64,000 bases of DNA from Prevotellaceae bacterium (GCA_028723525.1 JAQYET010000062.1:18414-82413), one strand, 5' to 3'; positions 9,585 to 18,889 are shown, counted from the first letter of the stretch. The notes: generated from the sequence alone by a model not told the origin. Made by a program: numbers and translations.

Positions 9585-9637
9585 CAAAAAAGACAATTCC
9601 GCGAGGCATGAAACAATTACTTTCACCTCGCGGAATT
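9585..9637 (-). terminator. Terminator of the malic enzyme gene
   Basis: Twelve-base perfect arms AATTCCGCGAGG / CCTCGCGGAATT (9595-9606 and 9626-9637) are followed on the minus strand by TGTCTTTTTT. Confidence 0.85.
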
Positions 9638-9643
9638 ATCATT

Positions 9644-11953
9644 CTATCGCTTTGCGCCGCACTTGTTTATCTCGTTTTGTATCTTATACACGTATGCGTC
9701 GATAACTGCAACGGCTGTGATATTGACAACATCGCGGACAGAACTGCTGAAGTCGGTAAAATGGATGGGCTTATTGAGACCAATCTGTATCGGACCTATG
9801 ATTTCAACATCAGGCACAAGCACCTGCATCATCTTGTAAGACGAGCGCGCACTCGTAAGATTTGGGAACACGAGAGTGTTGACATCCATGCCTTTCAGAC
9901 GATTAAATGGGAACAGTTTGTCGCGCTGTTCACGGTCGAGAGCGAACCCAATCTGCAATTCTCCGTCAACCAACATGTCGGGATTTTCACTGTGCAACTG
10001 CGCAACAGCATTCCTTACTTTCTTAGAACCGTCTGAACTATCGCTGCCAAAATTGGAATGACTCACCATTGCTATTACCGCTTTCTCGTTAAAGAAGCTG
10101 ACAGCTGTGCAGCTAAGCCTTGCCATATCCACAAGCTCTTGCGTGTCGGGGTCGCTGTTTATGAGCGTATCAGTGAGATAGAGCGTGCCCTTGGGGGAGT
10201 TTATTATGTGCATAGTTCCAAAGTGTTTATACTCCGGGCGTATGCCGATAACCTCCTTTGCCACCTTCGTAGTGTTGGAGTATTTGGTGTAAAGCCCCGT
10301 AATAAAGGCGTCTGCCTCACCTGTCTCCACCATCATCATACCGAAGTAGTTGCGCTCAAACATCTTATCGTTTGCCTCTTCGAAGGTATAGCCGTCGCGT
10401 TGCAGTTTCTCCGTGAGTATTTTAGCATACCTCTCTCTCCTCTCTGCTTCTTTATCATCGCGCAGGTTTATCACTTCAACGCCTTCAAGAGACAGGTCGA
10501 GTTCTTCAGCAAGTTTCCTTATGCGCTCCTTGTTGCCAAGAAGTATCGGGTAGCACAGTCCCTCCGACTTTGCCGAAACAGCGGCGCGGAGCATGGTCGG
10601 GTGTATCGCCTCGGCAAAAACAACCCTTTGCGGATGCGCACTTGCCGTGGCATAAATCTTCTGTGTAAGCTTGGTCTTCAGTCCGAGCATAACACTTAGC
10701 GAATTTTTGTATTCCTCCCAGTCGTCTATAGTTCTGCGAGCCACTCCGCTTTCGATTGCAGCCTTCGCCACGGCAGCCGACACTTCCGAGATGAGTCGCG
10801 GGTCAACAGGCTTCGGAATGAAATATTCGCGACCGAACTTCAGGTTGTTAACCTTATACACATCGTTCACAACATCCGGCACGGGCTGCTTCGCCAAGTC
10901 AGCAATGGCATGCACTGCAGCCATCTTCATTTCTTCGTTGATTGCTTTGGCATGAACATCGAGTGCACCGCGGAATATGTATGGAAACCCGATAACATTG
11001 TTTATCTGGTTAGGATAGTCGGTTCGTCCTGTTGACATAATGGCGTCGGGACGAGCCTCAAGCGCATCCTCGTATGATATTTCGGGCTCAGGATTGGCAA
11101 GAGCAAATATAATCGGGTCTTTTGCCATTGTCTTTACCATATCCTTTGAGAGAACATTTCCTTTTGAAAGCCCCACGAAGACATCGGCATCTTTTACCGC
11201 TTCTGTCAGCGTATGTATATCTCTGCGGTCGGTAGCAAAGAAACGTTTCTGTTCGTTCAGTCCTTCCCTATCGCTCGTTATCACACCTTTCGAGTCGAGC
11301 ATAATGATGTTTTCACGGCGTGCACCGAGTGCCATATAGAGCTTTGTGCAACTCACAGCAGCCGCCCCTGCACCATTCACCACTATCGTAACATCCTCAA
11401 TGTTCTTTCCTGCCACCTCAAGCGCGTTCTTCAAACCGGCTGCCGAGATGATTGCCGTGCCGTGTTGGTCGTCGTGCATCACCGGGATGTCGAGCGTCCG
11501 TTTCAGTCTTTCCTCAATATAGAAGCACTCCGGTGCCTTGATGTCTTCGAGATTTATTCCTCCGAAAGTAGGAGCAATTCTCTCCACTGCCTCACAAAAT
11601 TTCACAGGGTCTTTCTCATCAACCTCTATATCGAACACATCTATACCTCCGTATATCTTGAACAGCAATCCCTTTCCCTCCATTACAGGCTTGCCGCTTA
11701 TCGCACCGATGTCTCCGAGCCCCAGCACTGCCGTTCCGTTGCTTATCACTGCCACGAGATTTCCCTTGTCGGTATATCGGTAAGCATTGTCTGGGTTCTG
11801 CTGAATTTCCAAACACGGGAACGCCACTCCCGGCGAATAAGCCAGACTGAGGTCGGTTTGTGTCCTGTGAGCCTTGGTCGGTCTCACTTCTATCTTGCCC
11901 GGTCTTCCATTTTCATGATAAGCCAAAGCCGCATCCTTCAAAATCTTCACCAT
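9644..11953 (-). CDS. maeB: NADP-dependent malic enzyme with phosphotransacetylase-like C-terminal domain
   Basis: A 769-residue MaeB-type malic enzyme that decarboxylates malate to pyruvate and reduces NAD(P). The N-terminal half has the malic-enzyme region (SLAYSPGVAFPCLEI about residues 34-48, and GKGNLVAVISNGTAVLGLG-like loop near 63). A nucleotide-binding fold follows (VVNGAGAAAVSC near 190, FALANPEPEIS near 290). From about residue 430 the protein continues as a phosphate acetyl/butyryltransferase-like domain that in MaeB homologues regulates activity, for example by acetyl-CoA. Length matches the hybrid family. It has its own promoter at 12024-12031 and terminator at 9585-9637, so it is monocistronic. 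Confidence 0.96.
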   Translation of the reverse strand: MVKILKDAALAYHENGRPGKIEVRPTKAHRTQTDLSLAYSPGVAFPCLEIQQNPDNAYRYTDKGNLVAVISNGTAVLGLGDIGAISGKPVMEGKGLLFKIYGGIDVFDIEVDEKDPVKFCEAVERIAPTFGGINLEDIKAPECFYIEERLKRTLDIPVMHDDQHGTAIISAAGLKNALEVAGKNIEDVTIVVNGAGAAAVSCTKLYMALGARRENIIMLDSKGVITSDREGLNEQKRFFATDRRDIHTLTEAVKDADVFVGLSKGNVLSKDMVKTMAKDPIIFALANPEPEISYEDALEARPDAIMSTGRTDYPNQINNVIGFPYIFRGALDVHAKAINEEMKMAAVHAIADLAKQPVPDVVNDVYKVNNLKFGREYFIPKPVDPRLISEVSAAVAKAAIESGVARRTIDDWEEYKNSLSVMLGLKTKLTQKIYATASAHPQRVVFAEAIHPTMLRAAVSAKSEGLCYPILLGNKERIRKLAEELDLSLEGVEVINLRDDKEAERRERYAKILTEKLQRDGYTFEEANDKMFERNYFGMMMVETGEADAFITGLYTKYSNTTKVAKEVIGIRPEYKHFGTMHIINSPKGTLYLTDTLINSDPDTQELVDMARLSCTAVSFFNEKAVIAMVSHSNFGSDSSDGSKKVRNAVAQLHSENPDMLVDGELQIGFALDREQRDKLFPFNRLKGMDVNTLVFPNLTSARSSYKMMQVLVPDVEIIGPIQIGLNKPIHFTDFSSSVRDVVNITAVAVIDAYVYKIQNEINKCGAKR

Positions 11954-12023
11954 AAATGTATGTATTTATTGTATTATTATTTCATCTCCATACGTTCAGC
12001 CAAAATTGGCAATAAACCACGCG

Positions 12024-12031
12024 CAAAGGTA
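12024..12031 (-). promoter_or_regulatory. -7 box for maeB
   Basis: CAAAGGTA on the plus strand is TACCTTTG on the minus strand, about 70 bases before the maeB start. Confidence 0.65.
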
Positions 12032-12094
12032 ACAATTATCATCGGAATATCTATGATATGCCTATTAAAAAAGAATTTGTTTATGGCTTTTATA

Positions 12095-12128
12095 TAAAAA
12101 AGATGTCCGCAAATTATTCGCGGACACT
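12095..12128 (-). terminator. Terminator of the thioredoxin lipoprotein gene
   Basis: The minus strand reads GTGTCCGCG, loop, TGCGGACAT, then TCTTTTTT, a classic intrinsic terminator about 50 bases after the stop at 12175. Confidence 0.85.
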
Positions 12129-12174
12129 TAATCATTGTGGTTAACTTTTCAAGTGCCACCAATCGTGCACTCTC

Positions 12175-12660
12175 CTACTTGCCCTGCGACAACAAGGCAT
12201 TCTGAATGGTAGAGTCCATGTCTGCCTTGCTCATGGCTCCCTGCATCACGGTCGGCTGACCTTCTTTCGGAATGAACAGCAGCGTAGGAATGGAGCGGAT
12301 GCCGAACACTGCGGCAAGCTCCTCCTGCCTGTCAACGTCTATCTTGTAGAAGTCAACCTTGCCATCGTATTTCTTTGACATCTCATCCATTATCGGAGCA
12401 ATCATCTTGCAAGGTCCGCACCATGTGGCATAGAAATCCACCACGGCAGGTTTATCACCTTCGAACGCCCACGCCTGCGGGTTCTTCTCATAGTCAAACA
12501 CTCTCTTCTTAAATTCTTTTACATCAAGTTCCATAACATTTCCTTTCTTTTCCGTTTTGTTATCCGTTTCTTTTTCACTCACTGCACCGTCGTTGGTCTT
12601 CGAAGTGCATCCTGTTGCTAACATCAGCAAAGATAGCAGTGCGATTGTAATTTTCTTCAT
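12175..12660 (-). CDS. Thioredoxin-family lipoprotein
   Basis: A 161-residue exported thiol-disulphide protein. A lipoprotein signal ends in LATGC (Cys18), followed by a Lys/Thr/Glu-rich linker and a thioredoxin fold with the active site TWCGPCK (Cys81, Cys84). The cis-Pro loop GIRSIPTLLFI lies near residue 125. It should be anchored in a membrane facing the periplasm, where it would reduce or exchange protein disulphides. The CGPC motif is that of thioredoxin proper rather than DsbA. It is monocistronic, with a -7 box at 12683-12690 and a terminator at 12095-12128. Confidence 0.92.
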   Translation of the reverse strand: MKKITIALLSLLMLATGCTSKTNDGAVSEKETDNKTEKKGNVMELDVKEFKKRVFDYEKNPQAWAFEGDKPAVVDFYATWCGPCKMIAPIMDEMSKKYDGKVDFYKIDVDRQEELAAVFGIRSIPTLLFIPKEGQPTVMQGAMSKADMDSTIQNALLSQGK

Positions 12661-12682
12661 TGTTTATCTCATTTTGTCAATG

Positions 12683-12690
12683 CAAAGATA
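12683..12690 (-). promoter_or_regulatory. -7 box for the thioredoxin lipoprotein
   Basis: CAAAGATA, the complement of TATCTTTG, lies 23 bases upstream of the start codon. Confidence 0.65.
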
Positions 12691-12895
12691 CGATGTTTAA
12701 TCTATATTGGCATTATCCAAAATGTACAAAACATGGTAATATAAGGACAATGTGTGTTTCTTTTACAAAAACAGAGCAAAATATAGGCTTGTAAATGAGA
12801 AAAAGAGCGATATTTCAGTTCTTATGCGAAAGGTTTATTGGCGCACTTTCAGCCTACGGTTAGCAGTATTTCGCTGCACGTTTGGATATATACCG
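12691..12895. other. Intergenic stretch without a gene
   Basis: No convincing ORF or RNA is visible. From about 12839 (GCGCACTTTCAGCC) to 12900 the sequence matches the stretch before repeat copy 4 (38282-38345), so this part belongs to a longer version of the repeat. Confidence 0.6.
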
Positions 12896-12989
12896 TAAAG
12901 TAAAATCGGCGGAATTGCTGACCAAAATCGGCGAAATTGCAAAGTAAAATCGGCGAAATTAGTTTGTAATTCCGCCGATTTTGGTTTAC
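12896..12989. repeat. 22-bp-periodic palindrome tetrad, copy 2
   Basis: Cores start at 12906, 12928, 12950 and 12972, exactly 22 bp apart (G, G, G, C). The outer units pair perfectly over 15 bases, AAAATCGGCGGAATT with AATTCCGCCGATTTT. Both carry a base change relative to copy 1, so the pairing is kept by compensation. It lies 64 bases after the stop of the minus-strand barrel gene. Confidence 0.9.
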
Positions 12990-13052
12990 GAAATATATTC
13001 TCCTCACAAGCCATTGATAACCGGCAAGGACGGAGATTGCGGTTTGTTGCTG

Positions 13053-13646
13053 TTAAAACTCCAGTTCCAAGCCTATCATAAGTTCCTCCGGTGCGAATCG
13101 AAGTCCGAACCCGTGGTCGCCTATTTCATCCTCTTCGCCCACGAAATAGTTGTTTCTGTATCCGGCAAAGCCAAGGCGCATGCAGAGGCAGAAACCTTTT
13201 GCAAGGTCTAAGCATACTCCGGGGCGCACTCCTATTTCGTAGCCATTCCTTTTACCTCCGGCAGCAGATTGTTCGGGACTCGTATGGTTAAAGCCCACAC
13301 CTCCGTCTAAATATAGGTTGAACGGACCTCTGTGCATATAGTAATATCTCACGAATGGCGACACCTTATACACTCGAGTGATTTTCTTAACACCATCGCT
13401 ACGGTCCGAATTGAACCCAAATCCCAACATTACACCGGCTGCCCAAGTATGGTTGAAACGCCAACCTGCTTCCGGAAACAACTGTAACGTTATGGGCTTG
13501 CCGTCGTTATTATTCCAATATGTCAACGAACCGCCCAAGAACAGTCCTGCATCTTCTTCGTGTTCATGGAAAGGCACTTCGCCATTCTGCGCCAAAACAC
13601 AGGACATGGAAGACAATAACAAGATAGAAAGAAAAAACTTTTTCAT
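13053..13646 (-). CDS. Outer-membrane beta-barrel protein, small
   Basis: A 197-residue exported protein with a clear signal peptide (MKKFFLSILLLSSMSCVLA, cleavage before QNG). The rest consists of alternating amphipathic strands rich in Gly, Tyr, Phe and Arg, for example AAGVMLGFGFNSD and VSPFVRYYYMHRGPFNLYLDGGVGF. It ends in EELMIGLELEF with a terminal Phe, as expected of outer-membrane barrels. This fits the OmpA/OmpW-like 8-stranded barrel class (outer membrane protein beta-barrel domain). Its ligand or role is unknown. It is transcribed alone from a promoter at 13685-13692. Confidence 0.82.
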   Translation of the reverse strand: MKKFFLSILLLSSMSCVLAQNGEVPFHEHEEDAGLFLGGSLTYWNNNDGKPITLQLFPEAGWRFNHTWAAGVMLGFGFNSDRSDGVKKITRVYKVSPFVRYYYMHRGPFNLYLDGGVGFNHTSPEQSAAGGKRNGYEIGVRPGVCLDLAKGFCLCMRLGFAGYRNNYFVGEEDEIGDHGFGLRFAPEELMIGLELEF

Positions 13647-13684
13647 ACATTTATCAGACTTAATTATAAACTTTTCAATGGGTG

Positions 13685-13692
13685 CAAAGTTA
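13685..13692 (-). promoter_or_regulatory. -7 box for the barrel protein
   Basis: CAAAGTTA (TAACTTTG on the minus strand), 39 bases before the start. Confidence 0.65.
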
Positions 13693-13765
13693 TAAAAAAG
13701 TTATTATATGAAACAATACCTATAAATAGTGATTTCTGTTATTCCCCCGTTGGTCGCTCGTTATG

Positions 13766-14092
13766 CTACCCCACAACGGCAAAGAACGTAAGGTTCTCGG
13801 TGCCACGGTTTTGAAGTGAGTGGCTCCCTCCTTTCGGACAATAATGCACTTCGTTAGGCAGCACCACTTCCTCTGCACCACCCTCAAGGACATACGTTGC
13901 CACACCCGATAGGATATACATCGTTTCGGAATTTTGAGTGTGGGTGTGATAGCCTATTGAACTGCCGGGTTCGAGAGTGCCGAACATAATTTTGTTGTCA
14001 TCGTCTTCGTAGGCTCTCGTGATATATCGCCCTTCACCGTCTTTGAAATTTGGGAGAATTTTCTCTTCAAGCTGTTCTTTACTGATTTTCAT
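13766..14092 (-). CDS. Cupin-domain protein
   Basis: A 108-residue single-domain cupin. The start at 14092 (MKISKEQLEEK) is preferred over an upstream ATG at 14146, which would add a stretch unlike the family. Cupin motif 1 is seen as GSSIGYHTHTQNSETMYILSG (two His, one Glu) and motif 2 as HYCPKGGSHSLQNRG, which together supply a typical metal site. Such proteins bind a small metabolite or act as sugar or amino-acid isomerases and dioxygenases; the substrate cannot be told here. It lies downstream of the TonB receptor gene and is separated from it by a large inverted repeat. Confidence 0.88.
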   Translation of the reverse strand: MKISKEQLEEKILPNFKDGEGRYITRAYEDDDNKIMFGTLEPGSSIGYHTHTQNSETMYILSGVATYVLEGGAEEVVLPNEVHYCPKGGSHSLQNRGTENLTFFAVVG

Positions 14093-14147
14093 TTTTCGCC
14101 AATGTTTATTCTTAATGTTATAAAATAAATTCTTATTTGCCGGCATA

Positions 14148-14251
14148 TTTTAAATGCCCCTTTCCTTTCATACTGCCAAAACTTTAAGAAGGAGTGTGCT
14201 TGGCTGCACTACTTACGAGTATGGCATAGTGAAAGGAAAGGAGCATTAAAA
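14148..14251. repeat. Large inverted repeat between TonB receptor and cupin genes
   Basis: Arms of about 29 bases (14148-14177 and 14223-14251) share the core CCTTTCCTTTCA / TGAAAGGAAAGG and enclose about 45 bases. There is no strong T-run on either strand, so it could be an mRNA-stabilising or attenuating hairpin. Confidence 0.75.
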
Positions 14252-14283
14252 CATGTCTGTCCGTATTATACACGCTTAGTTTA

Positions 14284-17200
14284 TCAGTTGAAGATATACT
14301 TCACGCCGAGTTGCATTTGCCAACACTGACCGTAGTGGTGGTTATATTCCCAAGTCTTTGTCGGGTACTGACCATTAACCTTTATCATTGAGAATATCGG
14401 CGTGCCGTTTTCAATCTTGTCAACCTTCAGGAACTCTCCGTTATTGCATGGTGCCATGTTTTTGCTCACGCCCCACTTAGAGTTGAGCAAGTTGCCGATG
14501 TTCATTATGTCGGCACTTAACTGCAGCCTATGTGTATCTTTTCCGAAACGCAGAACGAAATCATGTGTCCAACGTAAGTCTATACGGTGATTCCAAGGAG
14601 AGCGCGCGCTGTATGCCTCGGCATACTTTCCACGGTGAGAATTGAGGTAATCGTCTTGCTCAACAAACTTCCAAAATGCCGCACGGTCAGACTCTGATGA
14701 GAACCTTATCTGCGAGTCATCGAGCGGAATATACATGAGGTCGTAGTTCAGTCCGTCGCCATTGACATCGCCCTTGTAGAAGAAACTGTATCCCGAAGGG
14801 CTGAAGCCGGTGTAGAACAAGGTTATATTATCCTTGAAGAAGCGGTAGTTTATAGACGCTACAACGCGGTCGGGGATTACGAAACGTGAGTTCTGCAAGT
14901 CGAGGTTGTTAGGACCGTTTACGGTGTAAAGGTTCTTCCATGCAGAAGAAGCATTCGAACCGGGCATGCCCGAAACCTCTTTCATCACGGTATGTGTGTA
15001 GGCAGCCATGATTTTAAGGTCCTTAACAGGCTCGGCATTTACAGTAACGTTAGCAGTCCAACCATAGCCTTTAGAGGTGTTTTTCAGCACACAGGCATCA
15101 TTCAGGTTCACTCCGTTGGTTGCCCTTGAGTAGTAACGGAAGTCTGAAGGATAAACCCAGCGGTTGTCCGCTCCTTCCAAACGCGCCCATGTTTCATCCG
15201 GACTCTTGATGTTATAGTTGTCAAGCATTACGGCGTTGATATTCTGTGTGTAGGTAAACTCGCCCGTAACAGTAAGCGGGAAATTAACCAGCAACTTATA
15301 GTCAACGGCAATGGATGACTTCCATACTTGCGGCATCTTGAAATTGCGGTCAACACCTGCGAAGCTCGAAGGCACCGTTCCTTGTTCCGGTGTTATGGAA
15401 GTGGGAGTGCCGAGCAGTGATATTATCTCCGCAGGGTCGGTCACTATGCGACCTGCAAACTTGTCAAGGCGGTCGTCTCTCGACGTTACAACGCCATTTG
15501 AATATTTGGTAGTTGCCGTTGCAAGATATTGTATCATACCCGAGTTGGTCGGCATGTTGGTGAAGAATACCAACGGCAAGCGACCGGCAAACAGACCTGT
15601 ACCGCCACGCACTTTCAATGTCTTATCGCCAAGAACGTCCCAAATGAAGCCCGCACGGGGAGAAATCTGTACGTTGTTGTCGGGCCACCTGCCGGTGTCT
15701 ATATGGCGACCGCCGAAGTCAAGGTCAAGGATTGCATTATTGGTCATAACGTCATCGTTGTTGAAAACGATGTCGTCAAAACGTATGCCTGCCGTCAACT
15801 TCAGGTTCTTGAACACGTTCCATTCATCCTGCATATAAAATCCGAATTGGTTGAAACGCACCTGTGCTGCGGGATTTGCGTTACCGTTGTAGCCGTACTG
15901 TATGGCAACAGACTCAGGAGCGGCACCGCTGAGGAAGTCGTCGAGGGAGCGATAACGATAATATCCGGTTCCATTGCGCATATAGGAGTTGTTGGCAAGC
16001 TGGTGTTCAAAGCTGAGACCGGCAGTAAGCTTGTGTGCACCTGCGTAATAGGTGAAGTTGTCTGTCAGGGTTGTTACCTTGTTATTCACGGCATTATTCC
16101 ATGAGAACAGTTCATATCCGAGCGACATATACGGCTCCAAAGTCTGTGTCACCGTGCCATTGGCGGCAGTTTCGTAACCGGCAAGAATGTCTATGAAGGG
16201 GAACGGAGAGGAGTTGCTGCCGCGCTCATCCTGAATGTTGCTGTATGTGAACAGCAGCTGGTTTGAGATGTTATTACCAAAACGGCTGTTAAGGTCTGCC
16301 GATACCGACGTCACCTTATTGTTCATGCTATACATAGAATTGGCAAAAGCCATAGAGAACTTAGAGAAACGGTCGCCCGTGAAAGGAGTGGAAACGTCGG
16401 CACTCGAACGGTTGGTGGGCATCCATGTCTCGTTGTTGGTGTGGTTGAAACGCACCGCGAGATGATGCTGTTGATTGATATTCCAGTCTATGCGGGCAAG
16501 AATTTTCAGGTTGTTTTCGTCTGAAGGATAACTTGTATATGAACCGGTGTCATAGCCATAGTTCTGCAACATGAAATTACGTACGGTCTCCATGTCGGAT
16601 AATTTCGTGCGAGAGATATATTCTTTGGTGTTTGCCACGCCGTCTTCCGAGGCACGCCAGTTGTTGGCAACGGTAGGAATTTTCGTATATTCCATATTGG
16701 CAAAGAAGAAGAGACGGTCTTTGATAATCGGACCTCCTAACGTAAATCCGTAAATGTATTTACGGTCTTTCGGGCGTTCTCCAAGGTTTTCGCCGTCGAT
16801 AACATTACCGCGCAGATCCTCGTTGCGAAGATACGTGTAGGCTGTTCCACGGAAAGTATTGGTACCGGATTTAGTCACTGCGTTAATTCCACCGCCAATA
16901 AAGTTAGACTGACGGACATCATACGGAGAGACCACGACCTGTACTTCGTCGATAGCATCCATCGAAATAGGCGTGCCTCCACCCGGTAACTTGTCTGTAA
17001 GACCAAAGTTGTTGTTGAAATTAGCACCGTCTATGGTGAAGTTTGTGGAGCGTCCGTCGCCTCCTGCGAAGCCCATGCCGTTGGCGTAAGGCGAGAGGCG
17101 GGCTATGTCGGATATGCTACGGTTGACTGTCGGCAAAGAAGTTATCATTTGCTGGTTGATGTTCGTCGTAGCACCTGTTTTCTCTATGGAGAACTTTGAA

Positions 17201-17571
17201 CCCTTACCTGTCACGAGAACCTCGCCCAGTTCGTTCACGTCTTCGTTGAGATTGGCGTCAAGGTCGTACACTTCACCGAGTTGCAATGTGATGTCTCGAT
17301 ACACAATGTCCTTATAACCTACGTATGAAATCGTAACCTTGTATGGTCCGCCATTTCGCATACCCTGAATGGTGAAACGTCCATTCGTGTTAGTCACGGC
17401 ACCATAACGTGTACCCGAAGGCTCATGGACAGCCTGAATGCTTGCACCAATGATGGCTTCACCCTGTGCATCACGCACGAGACCCGACATTGATGAAGTA
17501 GTGACCTGAGCCAACAATGCCGATACAGATATCATCAACATTGCGATTAAGAAATAAAGTCTTTTCAACAT
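14284..17571 (-). CDS. TonB-dependent receptor, Oar-like
   Basis: A 1095-residue outer-membrane receptor. The start MLKRLYFLIAML at 17571 gives a clean signal peptide ending in LLAQ. A carboxypeptidase-regulatory-like domain follows (about residues 24-105, SGLVRDAQGEAIIGASI and GRFTIQGMRNGG). Next is the plug (about 110-235) with TIDGANFNN and DEVQVVVSPYDVRQSNFIGGGINAVTKSGTN, then a long barrel ending in LGVKYIFN with terminal aromatics. Plug wording and absence of a SusD partner fit the Oar/OmpIP subgroup rather than SusC. The ligand is unknown; relatives are linked to protein or peptide traffic across the outer membrane. It has its own promoter at 17602-17609. Confidence 0.92.
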   Translation of the reverse strand: MLKRLYFLIAMLMISVSALLAQVTTSSMSGLVRDAQGEAIIGASIQAVHEPSGTRYGAVTNTNGRFTIQGMRNGGPYKVTISYVGYKDIVYRDITLQLGEVYDLDANLNEDVNELGEVLVTGKGSKFSIEKTGATTNINQQMITSLPTVNRSISDIARLSPYANGMGFAGGDGRSTNFTIDGANFNNNFGLTDKLPGGGTPISMDAIDEVQVVVSPYDVRQSNFIGGGINAVTKSGTNTFRGTAYTYLRNEDLRGNVIDGENLGERPKDRKYIYGFTLGGPIIKDRLFFFANMEYTKIPTVANNWRASEDGVANTKEYISRTKLSDMETVRNFMLQNYGYDTGSYTSYPSDENNLKILARIDWNINQQHHLAVRFNHTNNETWMPTNRSSADVSTPFTGDRFSKFSMAFANSMYSMNNKVTSVSADLNSRFGNNISNQLLFTYSNIQDERGSNSSPFPFIDILAGYETAANGTVTQTLEPYMSLGYELFSWNNAVNNKVTTLTDNFTYYAGAHKLTAGLSFEHQLANNSYMRNGTGYYRYRSLDDFLSGAAPESVAIQYGYNGNANPAAQVRFNQFGFYMQDEWNVFKNLKLTAGIRFDDIVFNNDDVMTNNAILDLDFGGRHIDTGRWPDNNVQISPRAGFIWDVLGDKTLKVRGGTGLFAGRLPLVFFTNMPTNSGMIQYLATATTKYSNGVVTSRDDRLDKFAGRIVTDPAEIISLLGTPTSITPEQGTVPSSFAGVDRNFKMPQVWKSSIAVDYKLLVNFPLTVTGEFTYTQNINAVMLDNYNIKSPDETWARLEGADNRWVYPSDFRYYSRATNGVNLNDACVLKNTSKGYGWTANVTVNAEPVKDLKIMAAYTHTVMKEVSGMPGSNASSAWKNLYTVNGPNNLDLQNSRFVIPDRVVASINYRFFKDNITLFYTGFSPSGYSFFYKGDVNGDGLNYDLMYIPLDDSQIRFSSESDRAAFWKFVEQDDYLNSHRGKYAEAYSARSPWNHRIDLRWTHDFVLRFGKDTHRLQLSADIMNIGNLLNSKWGVSKNMAPCNNGEFLKVDKIENGTPIFSMIKVNGQYPTKTWEYNHHYGQCWQMQLGVKYIFN

Positions 17572-17601
17572 GATTAAATTTAAATTGGTTCTTATAGATT
17601 G

Positions 17602-17609
17602 CAAAGATA
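17602..17609 (-). promoter_or_regulatory. -7 box for the Oar-like receptor
   Basis: CAAAGATA (TATCTTTG on the minus strand), 31 bases before the start at 17571. Confidence 0.65.
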
Positions 17610-17647
17610 AACTAATTTAAAGACTTTACAAAAAAAAAGTGAATAAA

Positions 17648-18847
17648 TCAGTCCTTGCGATACCAAATTCTTTGTATTTTAATTCGTATTACAATTACGT
17701 TTATAAACGATATGGCAAGCAGCAGTATCAGTCCAACTAAACAGGACGGCAGTAATGAGGAGTCGGGAAGTTGTGGGAATAGTGCATAGATGATGTCTAT
17801 GTAATATCCGCGAACAAAGAAGAGTAACGTCATTGAAATTGCGAAAACGGCAACATTAAGCAGCAATGTCAGCATTTGATAAGGCATTGCTACCTGTGCC
17901 GGACTGTAGCCTATCAAGAGCAGATTTTCAAGTTTGGAGGCATTTTTCTGCACCAACAGGTAAATGCTCAGCATCAGAATGTAGAAACTGAGGATGCTTA
18001 TGAGAAGTCCTACAGCCATAACGATGGTTACAAGTAGGCGCAGGAAAGACGCTGTTCTCTCCGTATCAAGCGAACCGTTGTCTTGCTCCAATCCGTGACT
18101 TTCAAGGTAAGAGGTTATATTTTTGTCTGTTGGATCGGCAACATCGAGTATAAGGCGGGTCGGAGGTTGGTTTGAAGAAGAGGAAAAGATGCCGTTGCTC
18201 CATTCCACGAATGCCCGTGGAACGAGAATAGAATTCAGTTTGTTTGAAAAGCCTATCACCCTCCCTTTCAGTTCTTTGCGCTTATCGTTACCGCTGATTG
18301 TGAGTCTCACGTCTATCACGCTCGCCAATCCTTCGCTAATCTTCGGCAGTTGCCGGCTCTGCGCAAACCCGAAGTTATACATATTTATATATGAGCGAGG
18401 CATTATGATTGGCACGATGTCTTCTCCTGCAGAATATTTCCAATCATCTAATGGGATGTCAACGAAATCATCAGGTATGCTTTCGATGAATATCTCTGAC
18501 GACAGAATGGAATGCCCGGATATGCCGATGGAGGCATTCACGCGGAAGTCTGCTGATACGAAAGAGCCGAGTTTCCTGACAAATTTTTGGTCTGACAGTT
18601 CGTCAATCTCCGCTCCGTCGAACGTGTTTGAGTTTCCCGTAAGCGTTGTTGCATTCCCAATCTTCTTGCTTACGACGATATAGTCTGACTTCATAAAAGT
18701 GTCTTTCGCAGTGAAGATTGGCAGCACGTCGTTATAGAATTGGTATGCCATAAGAACGACGAACATACCAAATATATTGGCGAAGAAGAACCCGGACAAC
18801 TGCGCAGCACTTATATGTTGACGGAGTAATTTCCAAACTAAACGCAT
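17648..18847 (-). CDS. ABC transporter permease of the FtsX/MacB type
   Basis: A 399-residue inner-membrane permease. One N-terminal membrane helix (QLSGFFFANIFGMFVVLMAY, residues about 16-35) is followed by a periplasmic domain of about 240 residues. Three C-terminal helices (near 290-310, 335-355 and 370-390) complete the MacB/FtsX-type topology. Such proteins work as mechanotransmitters or lipoprotein/lipid extractors rather than importers. Its partner ATPase is the next gene upstream, and the DUF4836 lipoprotein precedes both, so the three probably form one envelope system. The substrate is unknown. Confidence 0.82.
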   Translation of the reverse strand: MRLVWKLLRQHISAAQLSGFFFANIFGMFVVLMAYQFYNDVLPIFTAKDTFMKSDYIVVSKKIGNATTLTGNSNTFDGAEIDELSDQKFVRKLGSFVSADFRVNASIGISGHSILSSEIFIESIPDDFVDIPLDDWKYSAGEDIVPIIMPRSYINMYNFGFAQSRQLPKISEGLASVIDVRLTISGNDKRKELKGRVIGFSNKLNSILVPRAFVEWSNGIFSSSSNQPPTRLILDVADPTDKNITSYLESHGLEQDNGSLDTERTASFLRLLVTIVMAVGLLISILSFYILMLSIYLLVQKNASKLENLLLIGYSPAQVAMPYQMLTLLLNVAVFAISMTLLFFVRGYYIDIIYALFPQLPDSSLLPSCLVGLILLLAISFINVIVIRIKIQRIWYRKD

Positions 18848-18889
18848 AGTGATTGAATATTATATAAGTTTTTTGTTCTTCAAGAGAAA

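Noticed and set aside
11213-12097. Long plus-strand open frame opposite maeB
   Set aside because: It is antisense to a well-supported malic enzyme, has a Cys/His-rich composition typical of shadow frames, and lacks any recognisable domain.
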